Positions 32,799 to 41,261 of a stretch of 64,000 bases of DNA are shown here, piece after piece. The DNA lies in assembly GCF_009650095.1 (NCBI RefSeq), contig NZ_CP045915.1:1240001-1304000 (forward strand). Direction: 5' to 3'. The stretch is from Gracilibacillus salitolerans. GTDB taxonomy: Bacteria > Bacillota > Bacilli > Bacillales > Amphibacillaceae. Below the pieces are notes generated by a model that was given only the letters and a program-made list of their open reading frames with translations, had not been told where the DNA came from and did no database searches. How positions within the stretch are numbered: the first letter of the stretch is position 1; each line of letters starts with the position of its first letter. The position numbers and the translations under genes were made by a program.

Positions 32799-34517
32799 AT
32801 GAATTGGTATAACCAACTTGTTCATAAAAATGATGAAAACACTAAAATGTATATAAAACATCAAGTGAATGATAGAAATAGCAGATACTTCGGAGGAATT
32901 ATAAATCTATCTACAGGTATACCAAGTCCTAGTCACACTGGTACTGGTAGTGTGATTGGGAGTTGGGTATGCTCGTATGTTAATAAAGATTCAGAATACT
33001 ATCATCAAATGAAATTGAAAGAAAAGATTGAATATGCATTAGATTATATGTTAAACCAACAACACGAGGATGGAACGATATCACCGGGTTGGACAAATTA
33101 TCATTCACCACCAGATACGGCTTTCATAATAACAGGATTTGCACAACTTTATTGGTTATTACAAAAAGATGGTGCTGAGGAGTTAAAGAAAAAGATCAAG
33201 TTATTTTTACAAAGAACCATTCCTGCTATGTTAACTGGAGGTTGTCATACCCCTAATCATCGTTGGGTTTTGGCTTCGGCCCTGTCAAACCTTTATACTA
33301 TCTTTAATAAGCCAGAATTAAAACAAAGAGCAGAAGAATGGTTGCAAGAAGGAATGGATATAACAGAGGATGGTGAATGGACGGAAAGAAGTAATGGTAT
33401 ATATAACGCTGTCAGCAATATTTGTTTATATCATACGGCATCACTATTAGGTAAGCCTGAATTATTTAATTATATACGAAAAAATCTCGATATGATGAAG
33501 TTTCTTGTACATCCAAATGGGGAGGTTGTTACCGATTATTCGGGTAGACAAGATCTGGGAAACACGTTTGATTTGTCCCCATATCACTTAATATACCGAT
33601 TAATGGCCTTTAAGGATGAAAACCCCCAATATATGGCGATGGCTGATTTAGCATTAGAAAATTTTAAGGACATAGGCCCTGTCAATAATCATATTATGCT
33701 TGGTTACCTAGCTTTTCCTTTTATTCAGGATGAGGGTATTGAAAGAGATGAACTACCAAAAGAATACGAACTATTTATTAACGAGAATTATAATGTGAAA
33801 GATAATTTGAACAAAATGGAAACAGTAGGTCATCACTCTAAAATAAAACATAGTAGCATGCATACTTCTTTTGGTGCACAAACTGTAAGATATCGTAAAA
33901 ATGATATAAGTGCGACAATAATGGGGATGAATCCATCGTTTTTCTCTTTGCGTCACGGTAATATAAAACTGTTGGGTACTCAGATATATACTAGTTTTTC
34001 CCCAGGTGTAATCGAATTTGATTCAGTAGAGAGAATAGATGGTGGTTATCGCTTATCAACTGTATTAGAAAAAGGCTACACGGGACCTTTACCAATATCA
34101 AGTAGGAGCATGCGAAGTGATACAAGTGTATGGTATCTTCTTCCCCATCAATTAAGAGAGTCTACACATACGCAGACTCATCGAGTTTGGGTAGATATTA
34201 AGAGAGAAGAAAATGAATGGACCATTCAATTACAAACAGATGGCTTACGGGATGTGTTTATTCAAGCTGTTTTTATTTTTGATTCAAATATAAAAATTAA
34301 AGGAAACGGAATCGAAAAAATCGAAGAGAATAATTATTTTTGGAAAAATGATTCCTTAGTTATTCAAGATGAACACGATAAAATGACGCTATTAACTGGA
34401 GGATATGAACATTGGCAAAAATCTTTAGGAGATATAAGTGCAAGTAAAAATCTCCAAATCTATCGAGTAAATCTGGTTTCCCCAAGTAAGAAACAATTTA
34501 AACTGTTTTTATCTTAA
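32799..34517 (+). CDS. Uncharacterised (alpha/alpha)-toroid plus beta-sandwich protein, heparinase/lyase-like layout
   Basis: A 572-residue protein without signal peptide, last gene of the LacI-controlled transporter operon. I do not recognise a characterised family. The N-terminal ~330 residues look like a helical toroid: repeated helices plus HEDGTISPGWTNYHSPPDTAF, GGCHTPNHRWVLASAL and DGEWTERSNGIYNAVSN, loops rich in His, Asn, Trp and Tyr that could form a sugar-binding cleft. The C-terminal ~220 residues are beta-rich. This layout resembles heparinase II/III-type and related polysaccharide lyases or glycosidases. It would act in the cytoplasm on whatever the CUT1 transporter imports. Candidate acid/base residues are within the His/Tyr/Arg-rich loops, but I cannot assign them. 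Confidence 0.6.
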   Translation: MNWYNQLVHKNDENTKMYIKHQVNDRNSRYFGGIINLSTGIPSPSHTGTGSVIGSWVCSYVNKDSEYYHQMKLKEKIEYALDYMLNQQHEDGTISPGWTNYHSPPDTAFIITGFAQLYWLLQKDGAEELKKKIKLFLQRTIPAMLTGGCHTPNHRWVLASALSNLYTIFNKPELKQRAEEWLQEGMDITEDGEWTERSNGIYNAVSNICLYHTASLLGKPELFNYIRKNLDMMKFLVHPNGEVVTDYSGRQDLGNTFDLSPYHLIYRLMAFKDENPQYMAMADLALENFKDIGPVNNHIMLGYLAFPFIQDEGIERDELPKEYELFINENYNVKDNLNKMETVGHHSKIKHSSMHTSFGAQTVRYRKNDISATIMGMNPSFFSLRHGNIKLLGTQIYTSFSPGVIEFDSVERIDGGYRLSTVLEKGYTGPLPISSRSMRSDTSVWYLLPHQLRESTHTQTHRVWVDIKREENEWTIQLQTDGLRDVFIQAVFIFDSNIKIKGNGIEKIEENNYFWKNDSLVIQDEHDKMTLLTGGYEHWQKSLGDISASKNLQIYRVNLVSPSKKQFKLFLS

Positions 34518-34532
34518 GCTTTTACATAGAAA

Positions 34533-34615
34533 CACCCAGAAAGAATGTGTTCTTATGTAATGTGCTGAATAAGGATCAATGTTTTTTTAGTGTAAGGTCG
34601 GCTAATCCCCTTAGT
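34533..34615 (+). pseudogene. Relic of a type I toxin-antitoxin leader, toxin ORF lost
   Basis: This stretch aligns with the promoter and leader of the intact toxin locus at 19113-19200. Shared blocks include TTCTTATGTAATGTGCT, GAATAAGGAT and GTAAGGTCGGCTA. A 5-bp deletion removes the -10 element: intact GTGCTATACTGAATAAGG becomes GTGCTGAATAAGG. Similarity ends before the toxin ORF, which is absent. It sits immediately after the unassigned carbohydrate gene and before a terminator. Confidence 0.7.
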
Positions 34616-34640
34616 GAATTAAATAGACTATAATAATAAT

Positions 34641-34685
34641 AAGAGGATAATTAGTTAATATAATAGCTAATATCCTCTTTTTTGT
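34641..34685 (+). terminator. Terminator of the sugar transporter operon
   Basis: AAGAGGATA-ATTAG / CTAA-TATCCTCTT stem followed by a run of Ts. Confidence 0.8.
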
Positions 34686-34845
34686 GCATACTAGAATGAT
34701 ATAATATACTTTTAAATTTTAGGAATTGAGAATGGTGTTCTTCTGATTACCTATTCTGTCAGCGAACCTTTTGTTGAAGAAAAAGCCGTTCTGTTTATAC
34801 TAGAATCTAAATGGAATACTGATCATAAAATACTTTAAAAAGTGA

Positions 34846-35595
<750 letters not shown>

Positions 35596-35669
35596 GAGCA
35601 CTAATACCACAATAAGGCGCGACTGCCTTAGCAACACAAGTAGAAAATAATCAAATTTTTTATAAAACA

Positions 35670-35765
35670 ATATGGATAAGCGGCTCCCCCAGAGGGATCG
35701 GTTATCTAGGTTCGATAGACCTCTCCTACTCAATTTGTCGGTTAATAAGGAGGTCTATTTTCGTT
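35670..35765 (+). ncRNA. Probable antisense RNA of the second toxin copy
   Basis: Conserved antitoxin segment AAGCGG-TCCCCCAGAGGGAT matches the antisense RNA of the intact locus. It ends at the hairpin ATAGACCTC...GAGGTCTAT (35715-35758) followed by TTTTCG, the same terminator as in copy 1. I found no convincing promoter: TATAAA at 35661-35666 lacks a -35 at the right distance. Exact 5' end is a guess. Confidence 0.45.
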
Positions 35766-35845
35766 AGATCAGTGAGAATATCAAAGCGAGTAATGCAATC
35801 AAGAAGGTACCAAAAGTAAATAAGTACCATAAAACTCTCATACAT
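35764..35845 (-). pseudogene. Frameshifted second copy of the type I toxin
   Basis: Minus-strand copy of the holin-like toxin. It begins MYESFMVL exactly as the intact copy, with ribosome site AAAGGTGAG. One extra base in a T run (CTTTTGG where the intact copy has ATTCGG) shifts the frame, so translation reads into a non-hydrophobic 39-codon product. Removing one T restores MYESFMVLIYFGTFLIALLA and a stop after SLI, a clear toxin. Hence a disabled toxin with an apparently retained antisense region. Confidence 0.8.
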
Positions 35846-35982
35846 ACTCACCTTTAGAATTATCAAGACTTAAATTGTAAAAAGTCATAAAAAATAAAGG
35901 GTGATACATGCCTCGCGTTTTTTATCACTAATAAATCCAAATTAAACTATTTTCTAAAAAAACTCCAAAAAAATGATTGAAA

Positions 35983-36005
35983 AGTATACCGTCCGGATAG
36001 TATAG
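35983..36005. promoter_or_regulatory. TetR operator upstream of tetR
   Basis: Near-palindrome with core ACCGTCCGGATAGTATAG, flanked by GTAT. The same motif occurs twice upstream of the carnitine genes (36751, 36789). Its position 36 bp before the regulator start suggests autoregulation. Confidence 0.7.
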
Positions 36006-36040
36006 TAATATCACAAGTATAAAAAAAGAGGAGATCTCGA

Positions 36041-36583
36041 ATGGGTAGAAATTCTAGAAAAGTGGAAATCCTTCATGCTGCATCGAAAGTCGTTGGCGAG
36101 AAAGGTATATTTAATTTAACACTTGAAGCTACAGCAAAGGAAGCAGGTATTAGTAAAGGTGGTTTGCTTTATCATTTCCCATCTAAAGAAGCACTTGTAC
36201 AAGGGATGGTAGAACACTTAGCGAACGATTATCGAGAGAAAATAGCTAATAATGCAGAGGAAGATCCTGTAGATAAAGGAAAATGGGTGCGAGCATATGT
36301 TGATGTAACTTTTAATCAAGCATATCAAAACAAAGATATGCACTATGGGTTACTTGCAGCAAAGGCAGTAAGTTCTGATTCATTGGATCCTATTCGTGAA
36401 CTTTATACAGAGTGGCAACATGAAATAGAACATGACGGAATAGATCCAATTAAAGCTACCATCATTCGTTTGGCTACCGATGGGATTTGGTTATCCGAGT
36501 TATTTGATATTTATCATATTGAACCAGAAAAGAAAGAAGCAGTATATAAAAAGCTCAAAGATTGGGCAAACGAACCAGATTAA
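36041..36583 (+). CDS. TetR-family regulator of the carnitine operon
   Basis: TetR/AcrR repressor, 180 residues. The HTH region has ILHAASKVVGEKGIFNLTLEATAKEAGISKGGLLYHFPSKEAL (about 8-50), the canonical TetR form; the rest is a helical ligand domain. Ribosome site AGAGGAG. The shared operator in front of this gene and of the next operon makes carnitine or a breakdown intermediate the probable inducer. Separate transcript with its own terminator. Confidence 0.88.
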   Translation: MGRNSRKVEILHAASKVVGEKGIFNLTLEATAKEAGISKGGLLYHFPSKEALVQGMVEHLANDYREKIANNAEEDPVDKGKWVRAYVDVTFNQAYQNKDMHYGLLAAKAVSSDSLDPIRELYTEWQHEIEHDGIDPIKATIIRLATDGIWLSELFDIYHIEPEKKEAVYKKLKDWANEPD

Positions 36584-36600
36584 ATAGGAATATTTTGAAC

Positions 36601-36630
36601 AAAACACCACTAATAGCTGGTGTTTTTATT
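36601..36630 (+). terminator. Terminator of the tetR gene
   Basis: AAAACACCA / TGGTGTTTT stem with an 8-base loop, followed by TATTTTTTT. Confidence 0.85.
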
Positions 36631-36750
36631 TTTTTGCAATTTTTTGTCGAAAAACGGTAAACCACTGTTTTGACAGTCGTGAGCACTACCTTCTTATCCC
36701 CCAAAGTCTCCAATGAAATCCCTTTCCATTCTATCAAGGGTTGAAAATGA

Positions 36751-36768
36751 ACCGTCCAGATGGTATAG
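36751..36768. promoter_or_regulatory. TetR operator 1 of the carnitine operon
   Basis: ACCGTCCAGATGGTATAG, differing by one base in the core from site 2, whose start is 38 bp downstream. Confidence 0.7.
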
Positions 36769-36788
36769 TTTCTAACTGTGATAAAAAA

Positions 36789-36806
36789 ACCGTCCGGATG
36801 GTATAC
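36789..36806. promoter_or_regulatory. TetR operator 2 of the carnitine operon
   Basis: ACCGTCCGGATGGTATAC. Its first 14 bases form a near-perfect palindrome (ACCGTCCGGATGGT). It lies 62 bp before the first gene and probably overlaps its promoter. Confidence 0.75.
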
Positions 36807-36867
36807 AAATTATGAATGATTTATGAAATATAAAATGCAATCTAAACAAAGAAAGTGAGGCTATCTA

Positions 36868-37764
36868 ATGAAGAACAAAGTATTACTAACAGCTGCAGTA
36901 ACAGGTGCAGGTGATACAACAACAAAGAGCTCTTATGTTCCGGTAACACCGAAAGAAATTGCGGAAGCAGCGATCGAATCAGCAAAAGCTGGTGCAACTG
37001 TAGCACATGTGCATGCTCGTGATCCGAAAACAGGTGGTATTAGCCACAATGTCGATCATTACCGTGAAATTGTCGATCGGATTCGTGAATCGGAAACAGA
37101 CGTGATTATCAATATTACTTCTGGAGGTGGCGGTGACTTCATTCCTAGTTTAGACACGCCTGCAGCTGGTGGAAATGGAACAGATATTCAAACACCGGCA
37201 GAACGTCATGAGCCCGTTGGTGAATTACTTCCAGAAATGTGTACACTCGACTGTGGTACCGTAAACTTCGGAGATATGATTTACATGAGTCCAACTGATT
37301 GGTTAAGAGAACAAGCGAAATTGATTCAACAAAGTGGAGTAAAACCAGAATTAGAATGTTTCGATACTGGACATCTTCGTTTTGCCAAACAACTCGTAAA
37401 TGAAGGATTAATCGATGGCGATCCAATGTTCCAATTTTGTATGGGAATCCCATGGGGAATGGATGCAGATGTGGAGACAATGCTTTATATGAGAGATCGT
37501 CTTCCGGAGAATGCACATTGGTCAGCATTTGGTATTGGACGTATGCAGTTACCAATTCTTGCACAAACTGCTCAGTTAGGCGGAAATGTGCGTGTTGGTT
37601 TGGAAGATAACATATATCTATCCAAAGGTGTACTTGCTCGTAATGACCAACTTGTCGATAAAGCAGTTACCATGCTAAACAGCAATGATATCGAAATAAT
37701 GACACCAGAAGAAGCCAGACTACAATTCGGATTACGAAATCCCCATGGAGGCGAGAAAGCATGA
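36868..37764 (+). CDS. Beta-keto acid cleavage enzyme (BKACE), 3-dehydrocarnitine cleavage
   Basis: Zn-dependent BKACE (DUF849) enzyme, 298 residues. The family condenses a beta-keto acid with acetyl-CoA, giving acetoacetate and a new CoA ester. Signatures: VAHVHARDPKTGGISH with the Zn-binding His pair, NITSGGGGDF, and CTLDCGTVNFG. With a carnitine dehydrogenase and a hot-dog thioesterase next to it, the substrate is most likely 3-dehydrocarnitine and the product betainyl-CoA plus acetoacetate, an activity reported for BKACE members. Ribosome site AAAGTGAGG. The stop overlaps the next start (ATGA), indicating coupling. Confidence 0.88.
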   Translation: MKNKVLLTAAVTGAGDTTTKSSYVPVTPKEIAEAAIESAKAGATVAHVHARDPKTGGISHNVDHYREIVDRIRESETDVIINITSGGGGDFIPSLDTPAAGGNGTDIQTPAERHEPVGELLPEMCTLDCGTVNFGDMIYMSPTDWLREQAKLIQQSGVKPELECFDTGHLRFAKQLVNEGLIDGDPMFQFCMGIPWGMDADVETMLYMRDRLPENAHWSAFGIGRMQLPILAQTAQLGGNVRVGLEDNIYLSKGVLARNDQLVDKAVTMLNSNDIEIMTPEEARLQFGLRNPHGGEKA

Positions 37765-38705
37765 GTAATACAAATACAGTAGCTGTGATTGGTACAGGTG
37801 TAATAGGGAATGGTTGGATAGGAAGATTTTTAGCTCAAGGACAAGATGTTATCGCATTTGATCCTGCTGAAGGAGCGGAAGAGCGTACACGTAACGTGGT
37901 CGCACAAGTTTGGCCAGAACTAGAAAAGCTTGGTCTGGCAGAAGGCGCTTCTCAAGATCGTTTAACATTCGTTTCTACATTAGAGGAAGCTGTTCAATCC
38001 GCTGATTTTATTCAGGAAAATGTGCCAGAGCGTGAAGATATTAAGAAAAGTGTGTTAACTAGTATTGATCAACACGCGAAGCCTGATGCGATCGTTGGAT
38101 CTAGTACATCCGGAATTACGGCAACTACATTACAAGAAGGCTTACAGCATCCTGGACGTGTGATTGTTGCGCATCCTTTTAACCCAGTATATATTTTACC
38201 GCTTGTTGAACTTGTTGGCGGGAGAGCAACGGATGACGTACAGATGGAAAGAGCAAAAGCATTCTATCAATCTATTCAAATGAAACCATTAGTGATTAAG
38301 AAAGAAATCGAAGGCCATGTAGCCGATCGTTTGATGGAAGCATTATGGCGTGAAGCACTTCACCTTGTTAATGATGGCATTGTCACGACAGAAGAAGCCG
38401 ATGCTGCAATTATTTATGGTGCAGGACTTCGTTGGGCTCAAATGGGACCTTTCTTAACATTCCATTTAGCAGGTGGAGAACAAGGGATGCGCCATATGCT
38501 TGAACAATTTGGTCCAGCATTGAAAAAGCCATGGACAAAATTAGAAGCACCTGAGCTAACAAAGGATTTAAAAGAAAAAGTAATTGAAGGCTGTGAAAGC
38601 CATGCAGGTGATGTTCCAATTTCTGAATTAGAAGATAAGCGAAATGAATTTTTAGTAAAATTACTAGATTTAGTAGAAGATTATTGGCCTCAATCTAAAA
38701 TTTAA
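37761..38705 (+). CDS. L-carnitine 3-dehydrogenase
   Basis: 3-hydroxyacyl-CoA dehydrogenase-like enzyme, 314 residues, oxidising L-carnitine to 3-dehydrocarnitine with NAD. Rossmann motif VIGTGVIGNGWIGRFLAQG; catalytic-region signature STSGITATTLQEGL and HPFNPVYILPLVELV, where the His acts as base. The single-domain length and the partner genes separate it from fatty-acid FadB-type enzymes. It begins within the last codon of the BKACE gene. Confidence 0.9.
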   Translation: MSNTNTVAVIGTGVIGNGWIGRFLAQGQDVIAFDPAEGAEERTRNVVAQVWPELEKLGLAEGASQDRLTFVSTLEEAVQSADFIQENVPEREDIKKSVLTSIDQHAKPDAIVGSSTSGITATTLQEGLQHPGRVIVAHPFNPVYILPLVELVGGRATDDVQMERAKAFYQSIQMKPLVIKKEIEGHVADRLMEALWREALHLVNDGIVTTEEADAAIIYGAGLRWAQMGPFLTFHLAGGEQGMRHMLEQFGPALKKPWTKLEAPELTKDLKEKVIEGCESHAGDVPISELEDKRNEFLVKLLDLVEDYWPQSKI

Positions 38706-38726
38706 TTATCTGGAGGTTATGTAACT

Positions 38727-39191
38727 ATGGCATTTCAATACCAAGATTATGTGCATCACAATTGGGTCGATTATAACGGCCATATGAATGACGCCGCCTA
38801 TGCGAAAGTATTTAGTCTGGCTGTCGATGCCTTTATTGATGAGATCGGACTAGGTGCAGAAGCTCGCGAAGAGTACAGCTATACCATTTTTACATTAGAA
38901 ACACATCTATGTTATTTGCAAGAAGCACATCAAGATCAACAGTTAACAGTGACCGTACAACTATTAGATATCGATGCCAAACGTTTACACGTTATTTTTA
39001 CGATGAAAAATGCGAACGAAGACGTGCTTGCGACAAGTGAACAAATGTTAATGGGAATGAATACTGAACAAGAACGACCTGCCCCTTTTCCTGCATCGGT
39101 TGCTGATCAAGTAGAAGCAATCTGGAACGAAGATAAACTGCTAGAAGCACCGAAACAAGTAGGGAGAGCGATCGGAATTAAACGAAAATAG
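38727..39191 (+). CDS. Hot-dog thioesterase, probable betainyl-CoA thioesterase
   Basis: A 154-residue hot-dog-fold acyl-CoA thioesterase of the 4-hydroxybenzoyl-CoA thioesterase type. HHNWVDYNGHMNDAAYAKVF carries the usual Asp/Asn and HMN motif. In this operon it would release glycine betaine from betainyl-CoA, the last step of carnitine breakdown. Ribosome site TGGAGG. Its equivalent in Pseudomonas carnitine loci is fused or adjacent to the dehydrogenase, which supports the role; direct specificity is inferred. Confidence 0.82.
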   Translation: MAFQYQDYVHHNWVDYNGHMNDAAYAKVFSLAVDAFIDEIGLGAEAREEYSYTIFTLETHLCYLQEAHQDQQLTVTVQLLDIDAKRLHVIFTMKNANEDVLATSEQMLMGMNTEQERPAPFPASVADQVEAIWNEDKLLEAPKQVGRAIGIKRK

Positions 39192-39218
39192 TAAGACGAT
39201 AAGGATAGGAGAATGTTG

Positions 39219-40421
39219 ATGAATAAGATTGAAGTGAATAATATAACGAAAATCTTTGGCTCTCATCCACAGCAAGGTCTCAAACGCTTGAAGAACGGAG
39301 AACAAAAAAGTGAAATCCTCGAAAAGACTGGAATGACAGTTGGTGTTAACCAAGCATCATTTGCAGTGAAATCTGGAGAAATCTTCGTTATTATGGGCCT
39401 TTCTGGAAGTGGTAAATCAACATTAATACGATTAGTAAATCGGTTGATTGAACCTACAGATGGAGAAGTTTTAATCGATGGAAAAGACATTACCAAAATG
39501 GATAAGAATACGTTAATTGATACAAGACGTAAAAAATTAGGGATGGTCTTCCAAAAGTTTGGTTTGTTACCTCATAAAACAATCTTGGCTAATGTCGCTT
39601 ATGGCTTAGAACTCCAAGGTGTTAGTAAACAAGAGCGAGAGAAGAAAGCACTAGAAACGATTAAAGATGTTGGACTTAGTGGCTATGAGGATAGCTATCC
39701 CAGTCAATTAAGTGGTGGGATGCAGCAACGAGTTGGAATTGCTCGTGCCCTTGCTAATGATACTGACATCCTTTTAATGGATGAGGCGTTCAGTGCGTTA
39801 GACCCGATTATTCGAAAAGAAATGCAAGATGAACTATTAAAAATTCAAAATAAATTAGGAAAAACCGTATTATTCATTACCCACGATTTAGACGAGGCGT
39901 TAAAGCTTGGAGATCGTATTGCGATCATGAAAGACGGAAGAATCGTCCAGATTGGAACATCAGAAGAGATTTTAGAAAATCCAGCAAATGATTATGTATC
40001 CAACTTTGTGAAGGATGTCGACCGTTCCAAAGTATTAGAAGCGTCCCATGTGATGAAAAAGCCGGAAGTGTTATTAACGTATAAAGATGGGCCACGTGTA
40101 GCGGTAAGAAAGATGGAGGAAGCGGGCGTTTCCAGTATCTTCGTTACCGATAAGGAAAAGAATTTTCAAGGCTTGTTAACGATTGATGATGCGGTAAAAG
40201 CATATCAAAACAATATCCCAATGGAAGAAGTCCTGATTACGGATAACATTCATTCCACATCTCCTAATACACCGTTAAATGATTTAATTGGTATTGCGGC
40301 AGATGTTAAATATCCAATTGTCGTGGAGGAAGATGGAAAGCTATTAGGTATTGTATCTCGTGTTTCCATCCTTTCGGGATTAGTGCTTGGGAAAGAGAAA
40401 GATGAGGTGGAATCAACATGA
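39219..40421 (+). CDS. Glycine betaine/carnitine ABC transporter ATP-binding protein (ProV/OpuAA type)
   Basis: ATPase of a quaternary-amine importer, about 400 residues. Walker A GLSGSGKST, signature LSGGMQQRVG, Walker B ILLMDEAF and H-loop ITHDLDEAL are present. A C-terminal pair of CBS domains follows (about 270-395), typical of OpuA/ProV and able to sense ionic strength. I prefer ATG 39219 over ATG 39213 because AGGAG sits too close to the first. It overlaps the permease gene by 4 bp (ATGA). Confidence 0.9.
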   Translation: MNKIEVNNITKIFGSHPQQGLKRLKNGEQKSEILEKTGMTVGVNQASFAVKSGEIFVIMGLSGSGKSTLIRLVNRLIEPTDGEVLIDGKDITKMDKNTLIDTRRKKLGMVFQKFGLLPHKTILANVAYGLELQGVSKQEREKKALETIKDVGLSGYEDSYPSQLSGGMQQRVGIARALANDTDILLMDEAFSALDPIIRKEMQDELLKIQNKLGKTVLFITHDLDEALKLGDRIAIMKDGRIVQIGTSEEILENPANDYVSNFVKDVDRSKVLEASHVMKKPEVLLTYKDGPRVAVRKMEEAGVSSIFVTDKEKNFQGLLTIDDAVKAYQNNIPMEEVLITDNIHSTSPNTPLNDLIGIAADVKYPIVVEEDGKLLGIVSRVSILSGLVLGKEKDEVEST

Positions 40422-41248
40422 ATTATTTCTACTTTCCATTAGAAGATTGGACAAATGATTTTGTTAATAACTGGTTACTACCAGTTATGGGTGGTTTTTT
40501 TGATAGTATCAGTGTTCCACTTCGCTCTTTTATTGATGGGGTAACTAATCTAATTATTGCGATTCCTCCTGAGATTATCGCAGTTCTGTTGATACTATTA
40601 GCATGGAAGCTCGCAGGCAAAGGGACGGCATTGTTTACCTTAATCGGCTGCCTTTACATCGGTTCTGTTGATTTATGGGCAGAAACCATGCAAACTGTTG
40701 CCATTGTGATTGTTTCCACGATTATCGCGATTATTTTTGGTGTTCCGGTTGGGATTTTAAGTGCCAAAAGTAATCTGATAGATAAAATGGTTCGTCCGAT
40801 ATTGGACTTTATGCAAACATTACCTATTTTCGTCTATTTAATTCCATCGATTTTATTATTTGGACTTGGTGGTGTGCCCGCGGTAATCGCAACATTCGTT
40901 TTCGCGGCTCCACCGGCAGTAAGAATGACTCGATTAGGAATTATACAAGTACCAGCAGAAGTAGTAGAAGCATCAAAAGCATTTGGTTCCACTTCGAAAC
41001 AGTTACTGTTCAAAGTGCAATTACCACTTGCGGTACCAACGATTATGGCTGGTATCAACCAAACGATTATGCTGGCGCTATCGATGGCAGTAGTTGCATC
41101 GATGATTGGTGCCCCAGGACTTGGTTCGATTGTATTATCAGGGATTTCAACGGTTAACGTTGGTCTTGGTTTAATTGGTGGTTTAGCCATTGTGGTGATC
41201 GCGATTATACTTGACCGAATCACACAAGGTATAGGAAATAAATTATAG
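40418..41248 (+). CDS. Glycine betaine/carnitine ABC transporter permease (ProW/OpuAB type)
   Basis: Inner-membrane permease, 276 residues, with an N-terminal amphipathic region (FPLEDWTNDFVNNWLLPV) and about six helices. The segment VVEASKAFGSTSKQLLFKVQLPLAVP is the EAA loop that meets the ATPase. The ending SMIGAPGLGSIVLSGISTVNVG is a hallmark of ProW. Translationally coupled to the ATPase gene. Confidence 0.93.
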   Translation: MNYFYFPLEDWTNDFVNNWLLPVMGGFFDSISVPLRSFIDGVTNLIIAIPPEIIAVLLILLAWKLAGKGTALFTLIGCLYIGSVDLWAETMQTVAIVIVSTIIAIIFGVPVGILSAKSNLIDKMVRPILDFMQTLPIFVYLIPSILLFGLGGVPAVIATFVFAAPPAVRMTRLGIIQVPAEVVEASKAFGSTSKQLLFKVQLPLAVPTIMAGINQTIMLALSMAVVASMIGAPGLGSIVLSGISTVNVGLGLIGGLAIVVIAIILDRITQGIGNKL

Positions 41249-41261
41249 AGGAGAGATAAGG

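Noticed and set aside
37145..37564. 139-codon minus-strand ORF within the BKACE gene
   Set aside because: Fully antisense to a conserved enzyme gene, no start signal, no family resemblance.
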